Positions 62,601 to 64,000 of a stretch of 64,000 nucleotides of DNA are shown piece by piece; the stretch's first letter is position 1; the number at the start of each line of letters is the position of its first letter. Source of the DNA: Plumapathes pennacea (taxonomy: Eukaryota; Cnidaria; Anthozoa; Antipatharia; Myriopathidae); the NCBI GenBank assembly GCA_964036295.1, contig OZ038462.1, positions 2,859,501 to 2,923,500 on the forward strand. The letters run 5' to 3'. The notes beneath the pieces are model-generated. The model worked only from the letters and a program-made list of their open reading frames with translations, was not told the DNA's origin and did not search any database. The translations under genes were made by a program, and so were the position numbers.

Positions 62601-63800
62601 ATTGTTATTCAGCCGGTAATCCGTCACTGCTACTCCCAGCATATCACTATCTGGAGTGCAGTAATGTTTGCTTACAAAGGTAAAAAGCTTATGGAGAGCT
62701 AAACACGTATAATATGAGGGCTCTGACTAAAAGTTTAACGCTGGCTAAACTGTAATGCGTCTGTTGTTGCTGTTGTTTATTTGTTCAGTTCTAACAAATC
62801 GCCTTCTCACCCTAGAAACAGTCGGCGGTCATTTTCGTATTGTTCGAAAATGGGGGCTGTCGATTACTTCTAGTTCTTTTCGCACGTACGAGTCCGTCTG
62901 GTTCTGACTTGAACTTAAAGAAATTTGTTGCACATGGTTAGCAGTTGAAGCGAGACAATAAAATCCCCCGGCGACTAAAATGTGGCAAAGCTCCTGAATG
63001 TAAACACCGGCACGCAGTGCCTCTTTAAGTGAACGATCAGTTACTGCTGTTTGATAATTGTGCCAATCTCCGCTCCGAATTTCAGGGATTTTACTTCTGT
63101 TTGGTACTTACCTGGCCTGGGAAACCCGCAAAGTTCACATTCCCGCCCTAAATGACAGCAAGTTGATTGGCATGTCTGTCTACAACGTCATCATCCCGTG
63201 TGTCTGCATCATCCCCATCCTGACCGTCGTCCAGAACATGCCCACTCTCCACTTCGTACTGGTGTCTGTCCTGGTCATATTCTGCACAACGTGCACTCTT
63301 TGTATGGTGTTTCTACCCAAGGTGCAATGCGTTCACGTGCGACGCTCAGACTGTCTCAAACACAATCCTTTGCGCGCCCGGAATTCTTCGTCCGCCATTT
63401 TGAGAAGTCCAAAATCGACAACAATTTGCAGTAGTTTTTCATGGTTTAGAACAAAATTGATTCTATCTGATAAGTGTTATTTGCCTCAGCATTTTATTGC
63501 CAGCATTAGCCTTTTAGCCTGTCTCACCGGCATTTAATTTTCCTGCACTTTCCTCGACGTAAACAAAGTCATGTGACATGCTTCCACCAATCGCGTGAAA
63601 GAGAAATTATTTTACAGAACGATAACACAAGATATCAAAACCTATAGGACTTTATGTAACGAAAAAACATATATATATATAGATTACTTACTGACAGGCC
63701 TCCACTTGCTACTAACTTTCCTGAAATGTTTATTGTGCAGATTCTGTACCTGAGGAACAACGATGGCAACCACATTCCACGCGTGACAGCTGTCTGTGGC
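53626..63800 (+). CDS. GABA-B-like class C G-protein-coupled receptor, paralogue B (3' end beyond window)
   Basis: Second GABA-B-type receptor, divergent from paralogue A. Exons: 53626-53865, 56397-56534, 56792-57064, 57485-57550, 58126-58320, 58789-59028, 59407-59470, 59953-60036, 60350-60500, 61065-61197, 61611-61715, 62066-62188, 62580-62679, 63086-63321 and 63741-63800; 736 codons so far, open throughout, each junction GT/AG. Signal peptide [16 protein letters not shown]; flytrap domain with [30 protein letters not shown] and [13 protein letters not shown]1 in exon 9, TM3 with [17 protein letters not shown]6/TM7 in exon 14 ([20 protein letters not shown]). Exon phases equal those of paralogue A, and lengths differ only by whole codons. 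An upstream in-frame ATG exists at 53560, but the 53626 start is preferred because a splice acceptor-like AG lies one base before it, as in paralogue A. The C-terminal tail is outside the window. Introns carry MITEs, the ~89 bp minisatellite and (ACCTT)n. Confidence 0.88.
55118..55323. mobile_element. MITE of the CCCTTTCACTCCCAAG family in paralogue B intron 1
   Basis: TTTCACTCCCAAGTGATCAAC at the left and GCTTGGGAGTTAAAGGGTTA at the right, with the shared CATCAGAGATATATTATAC block. Paralogue A introns hold several relatives at non-equivalent places. Confidence 0.65.
57655..57850. repeat. ~89-bp minisatellite units in paralogue B intron 4
   Basis: Two units (CTTCCAACTGCTGAACTGTC and CTTCCAACTCTTGGAGTATC), each followed by GTGACCA and GAGTACATTCT. 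Same orientation as the array at 29,062. Confidence 0.8.
58359..58396. repeat. (ACCTT)n microsatellite
   Basis: About seven ACCTT pentamers shortly after the splice donor of exon 5 of paralogue B; they read as repeated Tyr-Leu-Thr-Leu-Pro if translated. Confidence 0.9.
58552..58583. repeat. Poly-C tract in paralogue B intron 5
   Basis: About 30 C bases with one T interruption, upstream of exon 6. Confidence 0.9.
59589..59903. mobile_element. MITE with AGCGGTTTTAGGATAACTGTC inverted ends
   Basis: Left end AGCGGTTTTAGGATAACTGT and right end TCGACAGTCATCCGAAAACG are imperfect inverses over about 25 bases. Inside are alternating CCAATCAG and AAACCAAA blocks. It fills most of intron 7 of paralogue B and ends 50 bases before exon 8. 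Confidence 0.75.
60541..60577. repeat. (GAAT)n microsatellite
   Basis: Nine or so GAAT repeats just after exon 9 of paralogue B. Confidence 0.9.
61318..61450. mobile_element. Partial MITE of the GTCGAAAGTAAT family
   Basis: ATGACTGTCGAAAGTTATCG, TTGCTTTGGCCTTGCG and CTTGGCCAATCAAAGG match the left half of the 59,589 element; it lies in intron 10 of paralogue B. Confidence 0.6.
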
Positions 63801-63835
63801 GTAAGTACCACACGCCTTGGGTGTACAGAGTTAAA

Positions 63836-64000
63836 ATGACTGTCTAAAGTAATTGATTGCATTGTTTTTGCGTTTGCTGCGCTTTTGGATTGTTCCAAAC
63901 AAGTTTGGCAGCATTCTTGGCCAAACAGGGACAGAAGCAAACCAGATCACCTGCTCATCATGCAAGCCGAGCAAGTGGCGATGGCGTGTCCTCGCACTGC
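63836..64000. mobile_element. MITE of the GTCGAAAGTAAT family, cut by window edge
   Basis: AATGACTGTCTAAAGTAATT at the left, then the same order of blocks as at 59,589 up to GGCGTGTCCTCGCACTGC at the last base. It begins 36 bases after the splice donor of exon 15 of paralogue B. Confidence 0.6.

Overview
The window is eukaryotic nuclear DNA, almost certainly from an anthozoan cnidarian (a stony coral is the best guess). It is AT-rich, with many-exon genes bounded by GT/AG introns, large intergenic spaces and dense short repeats, foldback elements and MITE-like elements. The two recognisable gene families, compact secreted astacins and GABA-B-like receptors, fit a cnidarian. No bacterial features, CRISPR arrays, rRNA or free-standing tRNA genes were seen.

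Region 1 (1-14,000): three tandem minus-strand genes for short secreted astacin zinc metalloproteases. Copies 2 (4,422-9,414) and 3 (11,217-13,988) are complete six-exon genes of 267 and 269 codons with the same intron phases. Copy 1 (328-2,330) shows its first three exons, and the rest lies beyond the left edge. The spacers after copies 1 and 2 are also duplicated, so the unit that was copied was gene plus flank. The introns carry foldback elements, a long (AT)n tract, a DNA-transposon-like segment and a repeat family with a hammerhead-like motif.

Region 2 (14,000-19,500): no convincing gene; short repeats, poly-C and poly-G runs and a GC-rich tandem array.

Region 3 (19,512-27,672, minus) and region 5 (53,626-63,800 and beyond, plus): two paralogous GABA-B-like class C G-protein-coupled receptors arranged head to head. 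I could place 15 matching coding exons in each, with identical phases and nearly identical lengths. The minus-strand gene has two further probable exons for the C-terminal tail. The plus-strand gene runs off the right edge. Both have the Venus-flytrap ectodomain and seven membrane segments, but several residues that contact GABA in mammalian GABA-B1 seem to be replaced.

Region 4 (27.7-53.6 kb): about 26 kb between the two receptor start codons with no gene I can support. It is a repeat graveyard: an ~89 bp tandem minisatellite that also occurs in introns of both receptors, TTAA-flanked inverted-repeat elements (one nested in another element), a tRNA-derived SINE, a 250 bp direct duplication, a GTCGG-rich palindromic cluster and a 52 bp tandem repeat.

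No clearly new multi-gene system was found. The most unusual items are a DNA insertion between astacin genes that copies part of a paralogue's intron and is flanked by a 39 bp direct duplication, the head-to-head receptor pair with an altered predicted ligand pocket, and a TTAA-flanked 1.33 kb element of unknown content.
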